Part shown: piece after piece, positions 8,824 through 17,424 of the stretch
Numbering within the stretch: the stretch's first letter is position 1
Layout: every line of letters begins with the position of its first letter
Assembly (NCBI RefSeq): GCF_002261335.1
Contig: NZ_NEVL01000001.1
Coordinates: 744,001 to 808,000, forward strand
Origin: Bordetella genomosp. 1
GTDB lineage: Bacteria; Pseudomonadota; Gammaproteobacteria; Burkholderiales; Burkholderiaceae_B
Direction of reading: 5' to 3'
DNA: 64,000 nt
The notes under the pieces: generated by a model
Databases searched by the model: none
The model's input: only the letters and a program-made list of their open reading frames with translations
Told to the model about the DNA's origin: nothing
Made by a program: the position numbers and the translations under genes

Positions 8824-9591
8824 TCAGTCGGCGCGGGTGCCCGGCGGCAGGTTGGCGCGCACCATGCGGCCGGCGATCGATTCCCGCATCGGAATGTCGG
8901 GCAGCGCGGCGCCCGGGCCGAACCATCTCGCCTCGGCGATCTCGTCCTCCTGAATCCGCACCTCGCCGCCGTCGTATTCGGCGGTGAAGGCGATCATCAG
9001 CGAATGCGGGAAGGGCCACGACTGGCTGCCGAAGTAGCGCAGATCGCGCACCTTCAGGCCGACCTCTTCCTCGACCTCGCGGTGCACCGCGTCTTCGATG
9101 CTCTCGCCGGCCTCGACGAAGCCGGCCAGCGCGGTGTAGCGCGCCTGGGCATAGCGCGCATGGCGCGCCAGCAGGATCTCGTCGCCGCGCTTGATCAGCA
9201 CCATCATGGCGGGGGAGATGCGCGGGTAGGAATGCAGGCCACAGGCCGGGCACTGCAGGCACAGCTCGTGATGCGCGTGCACCATGGGCGTGGCGCAGAC
9301 GCCGCAGTAGCGATGCGTGCGCACCCACTCCGCGATCTGGAAGGCGCGGCCGGCCACGCCGGCCTGCTCGCCCAGCTCGGACAGCAGCGCGCGCAGCTTG
9401 CGGAAGGCGTAGCCGGCCGGTGCCTGCGCGTCGCGCGCGATGTGGGTGGTGCGGTAGTCGGGTTGGCGCTGATGCCAGACCTGCTGCATGGTGTCGATGC
9501 GCACGCCCAGCAGTTCACAGACGGTGGCGTCGGGCAGTTCGATGCCTTCCTCGCGCACCAGCAGCTCGTCGCCGCGGAAGATGAAGTTCAC
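8824..9591 (-). CDS. nudC: NADH pyrophosphatase / NAD-cap hydrolase NudC
   Basis: 255 residues, matching the E. coli NudC size. The zinc ribbon is CGVC...CLQCPAC. It is followed by YPRISPAMMVLI, a full Nudix box (GFVEAGESIEDAVHREVEEE-VGL) and the NADH-specific SQSWPFPHSLM motif (SQPWPFPxS in the family, with Ser replacing Pro). NudC hydrolyses NAD(H) to NMN(H) and AMP and removes NAD caps from RNA. The GTG at 9591 is chosen as the start because GAGGA lies 8 bases upstream; the open frame continues further but without family sequence. Confidence 0.95.
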   Translation of the reverse strand: MNFIFRGDELLVREEGIELPDATVCELLGVRIDTMQQVWHQRQPDYRTTHIARDAQAPAGYAFRKLRALLSELGEQAGVAGRAFQIAEWVRTHRYCGVCATPMVHAHHELCLQCPACGLHSYPRISPAMMVLIKRGDEILLARHARYAQARYTALAGFVEAGESIEDAVHREVEEEVGLKVRDLRYFGSQSWPFPHSLMIAFTAEYDGGEVRIQEDEIAEARWFGPGAALPDIPMRESIAGRMVRANLPPGTRAD

Positions 9592-9758
9592 GACAGGGTC
9601 CTCGATGTTGCGATCGCGTCGGTCGGTGGCCGCCGGCGGCGTGTTGTGCGAGCTAGTGTATTCCTGTCGCCGCCGCCGCGCACGGCCGTCGTCCGTGCGC
9701 CGAATGCAGCGCGGCCCGCGCGAGGCGGGCCGCTCGATTTCCCAAAGACCCGCGCGGC

Positions 9759-10736
9759 CTACTGGATCTTGATATTGCGTTCCTTCACCAGCGCCGCCCA
9801 CTGCGCGGTCTCCTTGGCGAGGTGGTCGCGCAGCGCGTCGGGGCTGCCGCCGATGGGCTCGGCGCCGATCGAATCCAGCGTGCTCTTGACCTTCGGATCG
9901 GCCAGGGCCTGGCGCATCGCGCCGTTGAGGCGGGCGATCACCTCGGGCGGTGTGCCGGCCGGTGCGAACGCCGCGAACCAGGGCATCAGCTCGTAGCCCG
10001 GCAGGCCGGCCTCGGCCACGGTGGGCACGTCGGGCAGGGCGGACGAGCGCTTGGCCGTGGTGACCGCCAGGGCGCGCAGCTTGCCCGACTGGATGTGCGG
10101 CTTGGCCGAGGTGATGCTGTCGAACATGTAGTCGACCTGGCCGCCGAGCAGATCGGCGATGGCGGGGCCGCTGCCCTTGTAGGGCACGTGCAGCATGTCG
10201 ATCTGCGCCCGCGACACGAACAGCTCGCCGGCCAGGTGGATGGAGGTGCCGACCCCGGCCGAGGCGTAGCTGTAGTGCCCCGGTTTGGCGCGCGCCTTCG
10301 CGATCACGTCCTGCACGCTGGACACGTCGTTGCGGGCGGGGTTGGTGACCAGCACGTTCGGCACCACGGCGAGCAGCGAGACCGGCGCGAAGTCCTTCTG
10401 CGGGTCGTAGGTCATGTCGCGGTAGAGCGCGGGATTCACGGCCATGCCGTTGGCCGCGATCATGATGGTGTAGCCGTCGGGGGCGGCGCGCGCCACGGTG
10501 GCGGCGCCGATGTTGCCGCCCGCGCCGGCGCGGTTTTCCACGATGAACGAGGTGCCGAGCTCACGGCCCATCGCTTCGCCGAGCGTGCGGGCGATGCTGT
10601 CCATGGCGCCGCCGGGCGGGAAGGGCACGACCCATTTCACGGGGCGCTCGGGATAGCCTGCGGCCTGGGCGGCCAGCGTGGCGCCGCACAGCGCCAGTCC
10701 GCTCGCGAGGCGGGCGAGCCGGTGTTTGAACATCAT
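9759..10736 (-). CDS. Bug/TctC-family tripartite tricarboxylate transporter substrate-binding protein
   Basis: 325 residues with a signal peptide (residues 1-25, cleavage after AQAA). Family landmarks are YPERPVKWVVPFPPGGAMD near the mature N-terminus, VENRAGAGGNIGA, APDGYTIMI, HVPYKGSGPAIADLLGGQVD and GKLRALAVT. Bug proteins are periplasmic receptors for organic acids and amides, hugely expanded in Bordetella and relatives and mostly without a dedicated transporter. It starts at ATG 10736 with a GGAGA site. The divergent LysR gene is its likely regulator. The ligand is unknown. Confidence 0.95.
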   Translation of the reverse strand: MMFKHRLARLASGLALCGATLAAQAAGYPERPVKWVVPFPPGGAMDSIARTLGEAMGRELGTSFIVENRAGAGGNIGAATVARAAPDGYTIMIAANGMAVNPALYRDMTYDPQKDFAPVSLLAVVPNVLVTNPARNDVSSVQDVIAKARAKPGHYSYASAGVGTSIHLAGELFVSRAQIDMLHVPYKGSGPAIADLLGGQVDYMFDSITSAKPHIQSGKLRALAVTTAKRSSALPDVPTVAEAGLPGYELMPWFAAFAPAGTPPEVIARLNGAMRQALADPKVKSTLDSIGAEPIGGSPDALRDHLAKETAQWAALVKERNIKIQ

Positions 10737-10916
10737 GTCTTCGTCTCCAGTCATTATCGTTGCCGGCGCAACCGTGAGGCTGGCGCGCGGCGGCGGGCGC
10801 CGCTCCCGGCGGGGAGGGCGCGGCGGATGGCGCCATACCTGAATTGGCACTCCGCGGACGAATTCCAGTATTGCCATGCCAGGCGCGAGCGTCCAAGACT
10901 ATATTGGTCGGCATCC

Positions 10917-10931
10917 ATACCTCTCGGGTAT
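10917..10931. promoter_or_regulatory. Candidate LysR operator
   Basis: ATACC-TCTCG-GGTAT is a perfect 15-bp dyad with the LysR-type T-N11-A form. It sits just before the LysR ATG (10939) and about 180 bases upstream of the divergent Bug gene, a position suited to autoregulation. Confidence 0.6.
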
Positions 10932-10938
10932 CCCAATC

Positions 10939-11826
10939 ATGGAACTCCGGCATCTGCGCTACTTCCAGGCGGTGGCGCGCGAAGGCAGCTTCACGCGGGC
11001 GGCCGCCGTATTGCACATCGCCCAGCCGCCGCTGTCGCGGCAGATCCGCCAGCTCGAGGAAGAGCTGGGGGTGCAACTGTTCGAGCGGGCGCCGCGCGCG
11101 CTGCGGCTCACGGAGGCGGGCCGCTATTTCTACGAGCAGTCGCTGCAGCTCACGGCCCGGCTCGAAGACGTGGTGGCAGGCACGCGCCGGCTCGGCGCCC
11201 AGGCCACGCGCTGGTTCGGCATCGGTTTCGTGCCCTCGTCGCTGTACGGCTTCGTGCCCGAGCTGATCCGTCAGCTGCGCGAGGCGGATGCACGCGTGGA
11301 GGTCGGGCTCACCGAGATGACGACGCTGCCGCAGATCGAGGCGCTCAAGCGCGGCCACATCGACCTGGGCATCGGCCGCATCCTGTTCGACGATCCTGCC
11401 ATCGAGCGGCTCGAACTGATGAGCGAGCCGCTGGTCGCCGTGATGCCGCTGGCGCACCGCCTGGCCCGGCGCGCGCGCGTGCCGGTGGCCACGCTCGCCG
11501 CGGAGCCCTTCGTGCTCTACCCGGCGCGGCCGCGGCCCAATTACGCCGATCACGTGCTGGGGCTGTTTCGCGCGGCGGGCGAGTCGCCCCAGGTGGTGCA
11601 GGAAGCCAACGAGCTGCAGACCGCGCTCGGCCTGGTCGCCGCCGGCATCGGCGTGACCGTAGTGCCCGCGGCCGTGCAGCGCGCGCACCGGCCCGACCTG
11701 GCCTATGTGCCGATCGCCTCCGATGCCTTCACGTCCCCGGTGATCCTGAGCTGGCGTAAGGACGACACGTCCGCCTTCCTGTTGCAGGCCGTCGCCACCG
11801 CGCAGCAACTGGCGCGAGGCGCCTGA
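10939..11826 (+). CDS. LysR-family transcriptional regulator (CatR/BenM-like)
   Basis: 295 residues. The N-terminal winged helix begins MELRHLRYFQAVAREGSFTR and contains QPPLSRQIRQLEEELG; the ligand-binding domain follows (about 90-290). The sequence style (AAAVLHIAQPPLSRQIRQLE, VGLTEMTT) is that of the aromatic-acid sensing CatR/BenM branch. It is divergent from the Bug receptor gene, which suggests ligand-dependent control of that gene. ATG 10939 is chosen over an upstream in-frame ATG at 10876 because homology begins here. Confidence 0.93.
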   Translation: MELRHLRYFQAVAREGSFTRAAAVLHIAQPPLSRQIRQLEEELGVQLFERAPRALRLTEAGRYFYEQSLQLTARLEDVVAGTRRLGAQATRWFGIGFVPSSLYGFVPELIRQLREADARVEVGLTEMTTLPQIEALKRGHIDLGIGRILFDDPAIERLELMSEPLVAVMPLAHRLARRARVPVATLAAEPFVLYPARPRPNYADHVLGLFRAAGESPQVVQEANELQTALGLVAAGIGVTVVPAAVQRAHRPDLAYVPIASDAFTSPVILSWRKDDTSAFLLQAVATAQQLARGA

Positions 11827-11997
11827 GCCTCTGCTAGCATACGTGGCACCCGGCCACGCGCCGCGCCCCTGGGCGTGCGCGGCCACGCAGCACACGGCGC
11901 CGGGCATCCGAGGGTAAGAATCGACCCGTGCCGGCCACGCAGCCGCATGGGCAGCTCACGGCCGCGAACGCGGCCCGGCCTGGGGGAGGAGTGCGGC

Positions 11998-14220
11998 ATG
12001 TCTGCGGTCGACGACGAGTCGGGTAGAAATGTGGTGGCAGTGGGGCTGTGCGTCGTGCTGGCCGTGGCCGGCGTCCTGCTCGGCCTGGGCGGTCTGAAGC
12101 TTTTCCTGTTGGGCGGATCCGCCTACTTCCTCTGTACCGGCGCGGCCTGTCTGGCCGCGGCCATCCTGCTCTGGCTCGGTCACGCCGGCTGCCTCGCGGC
12201 CTACGGCGCCATGCTGGCCTGGACCCTCGCCTGGTCGCTCTGGCAGGTGGGGCTGGACTTCTGGGGCCTGGCCGGGCGGCTCGGCTTCCTGTTCCTGCTC
12301 GGCATGGCTTTCTGGCTGCCGCCGGTGATGCGCTGGCTCAGGCTCGGCGCGCACGCCGATCGGGCGCTGCGTTTCGGCACGATGGCGCTGGCCGTGTCGC
12401 TGGCCGGCATCGTGGTGGCGGGCGTGCTGCGCAGCCAGGCCGGCCGCGAGCCGCCGGTGGCGCCGCCATCCGCCCTGGCCGCCGCCGCGCCGGCGGTTGC
12501 GGGCGCAACCGACTGGCCCTACTACGGCAATGATGCCGGCGGCACGCACTACGCCGCGCTGGCGTCGGTGCAGCCCGGCAACGTCGCCCGCCTGCGCGTG
12601 GCCTGGACCTACCGCACCGGCGAGTGGGAAGAGGGCGCCGAGCCGCGCCGGCTTGAGGTCACGCCGTTGAAGGTGGGCGACAGCCTCTATCTCTGTTCGG
12701 CCCGCAACGTGTTCATCGCGCTCGATGCGCGCACCGGCCGCGAACGCTGGCGCCACGATCCACAGGGCGGTGCGGCAATTTCCGGCGCGGCCGCGGCCTG
12801 TCGCGGCGTCGCCTTTCATGCCGTGCCGGGCGCCGACCCGGCCGCCTCCTGCAGTGCGCGCGTCTATGGCGCCACGGCCGACGCGCGGCTGCTGGCGCTC
12901 GATGCGCGCACCGGCGCGCCCTGTCGCGGCTTCGGCCGCGACGGCGCCGTGGACCTGCGGGATGGCTCGGGCAATGCACGGCACGCGTTCTATGCCACCT
13001 CGGCGCCGCAGGTGGTGCGCGGCCGTGTCGTGCTGGGCGGCTGGCTCAGCGATGGCCAGTCGGTCGGCGAGCCGGGCGGCCGCGTGCGCGCCTATGACGC
13101 CGTCACCGGCGCCTACGCCTGGTCGGTCGACCCCGACGAGGACGCGCCCTCGTCGCAGCCGAGCGATCCGAATGCCTGGGCGCCGATCAGCACCGACGAG
13201 ACGCTGGGCCTGGTCTTCGTGCCGACCGGCAGCGTGGATGCGGGCGCCACCCTGTCGGCGGGTGCCGCGCGCACGCATCTCTACGGCGCCGTGGTGGCGC
13301 TGGATGCCGCAAGCGGGCGCGCGCGCTGGACCTTCCGCGCGCCGCGGGCCTCGCAATGGGATTACGACGTGGCGTCGCAACCGGTGCTGCTCGACGTGGC
13401 GGGGCCGCACGGCACCGTCCCGGCTGTCCTGCAGCTCAGCAAGCGTGGCCAGGTCTACCTGCTGGACCGCCGCAGCGGCGAGCCGCTGGCGCCGCCGCCG
13501 GGGCAGCCGGCGGCCCCTGCCGGCGACGGCCCGCTGCGCGAGGACGACATGTGGGGGCTCGCGCCCTTCGACCAGCTGTGGTGCCGCCTGCGTCTGCGCC
13601 AGTCGGACGCGGATGCGACGCCGGCCACCGGCCCCCGCCCGTATCTCGATCTGCCCGCCCTGCTGGGCGGGGTGAGCTGGGGCGGCGCGGCGCTGGATCC
13701 GCAGCGCGGCGTGCTGGTGCTGAACTGGGCGCGACTGCCGCTGTACGACCCGCTGGCCAGCGCCGCGCCCGCGGCCGGGCCGCAGCGTTCGTCGGTCACG
13801 CCCTTTCTGTCGCCGCTGGGGGCGCCCTGTGCGGCGCCGCCCTACGGCCATCTGGCCGCCGTGGATCTGCGCGCCGGCAAGGTGCTGTGGCAGACCCGGC
13901 TGGGGTCGGCCTACGACGCCGTGCCGCTCGGCCTGCGTTCCTTCGTGCCGATTCCGCTCGCCACCGGCACGGCGGGCGGGGCATTGCTGACCGCAAGCGG
14001 CCTGGTGTTCACGGTGTCGGCGCGCGAGCAGGCCTTGCGCGCGGTCGATCTGCGCAGCGGCGACGTGTTGTGGCAGGACCGGCTGCCCGCGGGCGGGCAG
14101 GCCACGCCGATGGCGTACCAGGACGCGGAGGGCCGGCCCTATGTGGTGATCGCCGCCGGCGGCCACCCCTCGATGAAGACGCGGCCGGGCGATTTTCTGG
14201 TCGCCTATACCTTGCCCTGA
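11998..14220 (+). CDS. Membrane-bound PQQ-dependent dehydrogenase (glucose/quinate/shikimate family)
   Basis: 740 residues. Five predicted N-terminal membrane segments (about 10-160) anchor a periplasmic eight-bladed PQQ propeller. Aligning by eye to E. coli Gcd, the catalytic Asp region is SQWDYDVASQPVL, the PQQ Lys is in QLSKRGQVYLLDRR, and the His is in CRGVAFHAV; all appear conserved. The C-terminus GGQATPMAYQ...YVVIAAGGH is typical. It would oxidise an aldose or cyclic polyol and pass electrons to ubiquinone. It is about 55 residues shorter than E. coli Gcd. A GGGGGAGGA site precedes ATG 11998. No pqq synthesis genes are in the window. Confidence 0.93.
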   Translation: MSAVDDESGRNVVAVGLCVVLAVAGVLLGLGGLKLFLLGGSAYFLCTGAACLAAAILLWLGHAGCLAAYGAMLAWTLAWSLWQVGLDFWGLAGRLGFLFLLGMAFWLPPVMRWLRLGAHADRALRFGTMALAVSLAGIVVAGVLRSQAGREPPVAPPSALAAAAPAVAGATDWPYYGNDAGGTHYAALASVQPGNVARLRVAWTYRTGEWEEGAEPRRLEVTPLKVGDSLYLCSARNVFIALDARTGRERWRHDPQGGAAISGAAAACRGVAFHAVPGADPAASCSARVYGATADARLLALDARTGAPCRGFGRDGAVDLRDGSGNARHAFYATSAPQVVRGRVVLGGWLSDGQSVGEPGGRVRAYDAVTGAYAWSVDPDEDAPSSQPSDPNAWAPISTDETLGLVFVPTGSVDAGATLSAGAARTHLYGAVVALDAASGRARWTFRAPRASQWDYDVASQPVLLDVAGPHGTVPAVLQLSKRGQVYLLDRRSGEPLAPPPGQPAAPAGDGPLREDDMWGLAPFDQLWCRLRLRQSDADATPATGPRPYLDLPALLGGVSWGGAALDPQRGVLVLNWARLPLYDPLASAAPAAGPQRSSVTPFLSPLGAPCAAPPYGHLAAVDLRAGKVLWQTRLGSAYDAVPLGLRSFVPIPLATGTAGGALLTASGLVFTVSAREQALRAVDLRSGDVLWQDRLPAGGQATPMAYQDAEGRPYVVIAAGGHPSMKTRPGDFLVAYTLP

Positions 14221-14512
14221 CCCGCGTCCGCCACCCGGCGGCGCGGATACATTGATTTCCCCATCGCGCGCCGAATCTGAAATAAAATTTAACGTATGTG
14301 TTTCAGGGTTTAACCGAAACAGGCGGCGCAACGCGACGGATTCGAGGCAAGCCGGAAGGGCGCGTGCAGGGAGCCGCTCGTGGACTCAACCAGAGAGGGC
14401 ACCGATGCAGCAGGGGATTTCCGCAGCGGCCGGCGCGCACGGCGCGATGCGCCGCGCCGCGTCCGCCTGGACGCGGACTCAGGGCGCGCCGGGTCGGGCG
14501 ACGCAAACGGGC

Positions 14513-14884
14513 TCAGGCGCCACAGGATTCGATATAGGCGGCGACCAGTATTTCGAGCTGCCGTTTTTGCTGCGGTTTGAGCTGCGAGTAGCGCGCGAAA
14601 TCGATATTCCGGAACGGCCAGCGCGAATCGGTGCTGCTGGATTGCGGATAACGCGGCGTGGGGGCGGGATGGACGGCCGATGCGTCGCCTTCGCCGAGCC
14701 AGACCGGCGAAACGTTCAACACCTGGGCGAGTTTGAGCAGCGCGGTGCCGGAGGGATGGATCCGTTGCCCGCTTTCATAGTTGCCGATGGCACTGGGCGT
14801 CAGGCCACTGATTTCGGCCAGTTCTTTTTGCGTCCAGCCGCGATGCGCCCTTGCGTCACGGAGACGATCGCTAAACGTACTCAC
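14513..14884 (-). CDS. XRE-family helix-turn-helix regulator
   Basis: 123 residues. The N-terminal HTH_3 domain (residues 5-65) contains LRDARAHRGWTQKELAEISG and LTPSAIGNYESGQR, followed by LAQVLNVSPVWLGEG. The short C-terminal part ends with WPFRNIDFARYSQL and an amphipathic helix. It has the look of a small Cro/CI-like repressor. It faces a 304-base AT-rich intergenic region with strong palindromes and a divergent winged-helix regulator. Target genes are unknown. Confidence 0.9.
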   Translation of the reverse strand: MSTFSDRLRDARAHRGWTQKELAEISGLTPSAIGNYESGQRIHPSGTALLKLAQVLNVSPVWLGEGDASAVHPAPTPRYPQSSSTDSRWPFRNIDFARYSQLKPQQKRQLEILVAAYIESCGA

Positions 14885-15188
14885 CCTGTTTATGCAGCTG
14901 TCCGGCCATTTTTTGGTTAGTAATTAAAACATATGAAATCTGCGTAATCCACACCGGGCAAGGTCTTCAAATAAAAGGGTTTTCCCTCAGCGAAACAACC
15001 GGAGAAATTGGTTATTGCGCGCAATAAAACCATTGTCTGCTATTCCATTAACTACACGAGTGTGTTTTACTTTTGAAACACGTTCGTGTTGGAAGGCCGG
15101 ATATGCGCTTCGTCCCGGGCCCGGTGGCTTCATGCAGCCGTCGGTCGTGGCGCAGCGCGGCGCGCGCCTGCCTGCAGCCTAGATCGCC
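14885..15188. promoter_or_regulatory. AT-rich divergent control region with two large dyads
   Basis: No gene is seen here. The base composition is far more AT-rich than the surroundings. It contains a perfect 16-bp palindrome TTATTGCGCGCAATAA (15012-15027). It also contains a 36-bp imperfect inverted repeat (15054-15089) with arms ACACGAGTGTGTTT and AAACACGTTCGTGT, 12 of 14 positions pairing. It separates the XRE gene (minus) from the regulator at 15189 (plus), so it is presumably the operator region of one or both. Confidence 0.65.
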
Positions 15189-15917
15189 ATGAATACGCTT
15201 ACGCCCGGAGTCTTGTTGTTGTGCGCGAATGCGCAGGATCGCTCGCGTTTGGGTGCGTGGGTAAATCGGTCAGGCTTCGAGGTGAAGACCTGCGACGACG
15301 TCGGGGCGCTGTTCGAGCAGCACGCCTTGCACCGCTGCGCCTACGTCGTGCTGGCGGCCAGCCATGCCGACGTGCTCATCGCCGCGGCCCGCCTGCGCAC
15401 GCTGCATCCGCCGCTCGGCATCGTGGCCATCAACCACGACGTGCCCGCCGACGTGCGCGTGCAGCTCCTGCTGTGCGGGGTCGACACCTGCCTCGATGCG
15501 CGGGTCGGCGAGCGCGAGCTGGCCGCCGTGTTGCAGGCCCTGGCGCGCCGTGCCGTGCATCCCCCGGTGGCTCGCGCGCCGGCCGCGCTCGCGCCCGAGG
15601 CGCCGGTGGAGCCCGCGGGCGCCTGGCGTCTGCAGGACGACGGCTGGGTGCTCGTGAGTCCGCACAATCATCGCCTGCCCCTGAGCGGCACCGAGCGCGC
15701 GCTGGTGGGCGCGCTCCTGCAGGCGCCTACCCGGCGCATGAGCCGCGATCAGTTGATGGATGTGGTGGACGTGCGCCCCGAGCGCGGCGGCCGCACCCGG
15801 CTGCGCTATGTCGACGTGCTGGTGTGCCGCCTGCGCCGCAAGGCGGCGGAGCACGACGTGCGTCTGCCGATCCGCGCGGTGCACGGCTGGGGCTATATGT
15901 TCGGCGCGGAGGTCTGA
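15189..15917 (+). CDS. OmpR/PhoB-type winged-helix regulator with degenerate receiver domain
   Basis: 242 residues. The C-terminal domain (about 145-240) is a trans_reg_C winged helix: LSGTERALVGALLQAP, MSRDQLMDVV, TRLRYVDVLVCRLRRK, IRAVHGWGYMF. The N-terminal 120 residues have a CheY-like pattern but lack the usual residues: LLLCANA replaces the acidic pair, VVLAAS replaces the phosphorylated Asp region, and CLDAR replaces the Lys loop. It carries Cys at 12, 35, 50, 96 and 101. No sensor kinase gene is adjacent. Signal input is therefore probably not phosphorylation. The ribosome-binding site is weak. Confidence 0.85.
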   Translation: MNTLTPGVLLLCANAQDRSRLGAWVNRSGFEVKTCDDVGALFEQHALHRCAYVVLAASHADVLIAAARLRTLHPPLGIVAINHDVPADVRVQLLLCGVDTCLDARVGERELAAVLQALARRAVHPPVARAPAALAPEAPVEPAGAWRLQDDGWVLVSPHNHRLPLSGTERALVGALLQAPTRRMSRDQLMDVVDVRPERGGRTRLRYVDVLVCRLRRKAAEHDVRLPIRAVHGWGYMFGAEV

Positions 15918-15932
15918 TCCGCGCCGGTGCGC

Positions 15933-16187
15933 CTAGCGGCGTTCCGGCTCGAAATCCTCGCCCGGCTCGGGCAGGTGCGAGGTGTCGAGCACGTCGTCTT
16001 CGCCGGCGATCACGCCCGCGTCGCCCGGCTCGTTCATCACGCGGCCCGCGCGCGGCATGCCGGCCACGGTCTCGGTCTGGCTGGGCATGGGCATCTCTTC
16101 GGTGCCCTTGCGCGGGTCGGCGGCGCGCGGGGCGGCGGGGGCGGCCGGATCGGCCGGCACCGTGGTGCTGATGGTCTTGGGCGTCAT
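15933..16187 (-). CDS. Small acidic/Pro-rich hypothetical protein
   Basis: 84 residues, low-complexity and polar (AAPAAPRAADP, then an acidic C-terminus with GVIAGEDDVLDTSHLPEPGE). There is no signal peptide or membrane segment, and it is probably disordered. The strong AAGGAGA ribosome-binding site 5 bases before ATG 16187 and coding-like composition support it as real. It is convergent with the winged-helix regulator. Function unknown. Confidence 0.65.
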   Translation of the reverse strand: MTPKTISTTVPADPAAPAAPRAADPRKGTEEMPMPSQTETVAGMPRAGRVMNEPGDAGVIAGEDDVLDTSHLPEPGEDFEPERR

Positions 16188-16334
16188 GGCGGTCTCCTTG
16201 GAATGGTAGTCGCGTGGCACGCGATCAGTGCGTGTGGCGGTTGCCGTTGAGCGATCCCGGCATGACCGCAATTGCCGTGCCGCGCGGAGGTGCGTGGCCT
16301 TGCGCGCGCCGGCATGGCGGTCCGGCGCTCCACC

Positions 16335-16340
16335 TATAAT
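16335..16340 (+). promoter_or_regulatory. Possible -10 element upstream of the NadQ-like gene
   Basis: A perfect TATAAT lies 27 bases before the GTG at 16368. No convincing -35 is seen 17 bases upstream. If used, the mRNA leader would be about 20 bases, which supports GTG 16368 over the earlier ATG 16314 as the start of translation. Confidence 0.4.
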
Positions 16341-16367
16341 GGGGACTGCCTCCACGCTACGCTCACC

Positions 16368-17300
16368 GTGACCGATACCTTCGAACGCACCGTCTCCGCC
16401 GAGCTCGTCGCCGTGCTGGTCGCCGTGACCGGCGGCGAGCCGCGCGTGCTCACCACCGACGCCGGCCAGGCGTTGCCGGCCGGGCCGTTCGAACTGAGCC
16501 ACCGCTCGCTGCAGGCCGGCATGCGCGACTGGGTCGAAACCCAGACCCATCATCCGCTGGGCTACGTCGAGCAGCTCTACACCTTCGCGGACCGCGACCG
16601 GTCGGACGCCGCCGGATCGCGCGTCATCTCGGTCAGCTACCTGGGCCTCACCCGCGAAGCCGGCGAGACCGGCGTGGCGCAGGTCGGCTGGCAGGACTGG
16701 TATCGCTATTTCCCCTGGGAAGACCAGCGCGCGGGCCGCCCGGCAGTGCTGACCGGCGAGATCGAGCCGGCGCTGCAGGCCTGGGTCGCGAGCGCGGACG
16801 ACCCGGCCTCGGCCGCGCAACGGCAGCAGCGTGTCGCCTTGAGCTTCGGCATGGACGGCGCGCCCTGGAACGAAGACATGGTGCTGCAGCGCTACGAGCT
16901 GCTGTTCGAGGCCGGGCTGGTGCCCGAGGCGCAACGGCGCGGCGCCCGGCCCCGGGCCGCGCTGCCGGGGCAGGCCATGCACCATGACCATCGCCGCATC
17001 CTGGCCACCGGCATCGCGCGCCTGCGGGCCAAGATCAAATACCGTCCGGTGGTCTTCGAATTGATGCCGCCGGAGTTCACGCTGCTGCAGTTGCAGCTCG
17101 CCGTCGAGGCGCTGGCCGGACGCGGACTGCACAAACAGAATTTCCGCCGCCTCATCGAGCAGCAGGACCTCGTCGAAGAGGCGGGCGGCATGACCACGGG
17201 CACCGCGGGCCGGCCCGCCAAGCTGTTCCGCTTCCGCCGCGACGTGCTGGCCGAACGCGCCATCGCCGGCAGCAAGCTGCCGCTCGCCCGTCACATCTGA
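16368..17300 (+). CDS. nadQ: NadQ/NrtR-type Nudix-related transcriptional regulator of NAD metabolism
   Basis: 310 residues from GTG 16368. The N-terminal part (about 1-165) has a Nudix-like fold without a catalytic Nudix box (SAELVAVLVAVTGGEPRVL, then GYVEQLYTFADRDR and VISVSYLGLTRE). The C-terminal part is a winged helix (KIKYRPVVFELMPPEFTLLQ, FRRLIEQQDLVEE, GRPAKLFRFRR). This is the NrtR/NadQ architecture. It lies directly upstream of nadC. In Bordetella, nadC is controlled by a NadQ-family repressor, and two matching palindromes lie in the nadC promoter here. ATG 16314 is an alternative start; neither has a clear ribosome-binding site. Confidence 0.85.
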   Translation: MTDTFERTVSAELVAVLVAVTGGEPRVLTTDAGQALPAGPFELSHRSLQAGMRDWVETQTHHPLGYVEQLYTFADRDRSDAAGSRVISVSYLGLTREAGETGVAQVGWQDWYRYFPWEDQRAGRPAVLTGEIEPALQAWVASADDPASAAQRQQRVALSFGMDGAPWNEDMVLQRYELLFEAGLVPEAQRRGARPRAALPGQAMHHDHRRILATGIARLRAKIKYRPVVFELMPPEFTLLQLQLAVEALAGRGLHKQNFRRLIEQQDLVEEAGGMTTGTAGRPAKLFRFRRDVLAERAIAGSKLPLARHI

Positions 17301-17335
17301 CGTCGCGCCACCCCCACACGATGCTGCACTGCGGC

Positions 17336-17365
17336 TTGACAGGGCTTTATGCTCAGGAATAGCAT
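17336..17365 (+). promoter_or_regulatory. nadC promoter
   Basis: A perfect -35 TTGACA (17336-17341) is followed after 18 bases by a -10-like TAGCAT (17360-17365). The -10 lies inside the first operator palindrome, so a bound repressor would block it. Confidence 0.65.
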
Positions 17366-17366
17366 A
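17348..17366. promoter_or_regulatory. NadQ-like operator, site 1
   Basis: TATGCTC-AGGAA-TAGCATA is a 19-bp palindrome of the form TATGCTC-N5-GAGCATA with one mismatch. It covers the nadC -10 region. Confidence 0.72.
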
Positions 17367-17405
17367 AGTTCATCCCAGGCAAGCAGCCCTTTTTTTACGG
17401 CTCTA

Positions 17406-17424
17406 AATACTCAAAATGAGCATA
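17406..17424. promoter_or_regulatory. NadQ-like operator, site 2
   Basis: AATACTC-AAAAT-GAGCATA has the same TATGCTC-N5-GAGCATA layout with two mismatches. It starts 58 bases after site 1 and spans the annotated nadC start codon. Confidence 0.65.

Noticed and set aside
12495-12510. GTTGCGGGCGCAAC dyad inside the PQQ dehydrogenase gene
   Set aside because: It matches the intergenic dyad family but lies in coding sequence encoding Val-Ala-Gly-Ala-Thr, so chance in GC-rich codons is enough to explain it.
15927-17294. Long minus-strand frame opposite the NadQ-like gene
   Set aside because: Only its last 84 codons (start 16187 with a strong ribosome-binding site) look real; the rest is antisense to the regulator.
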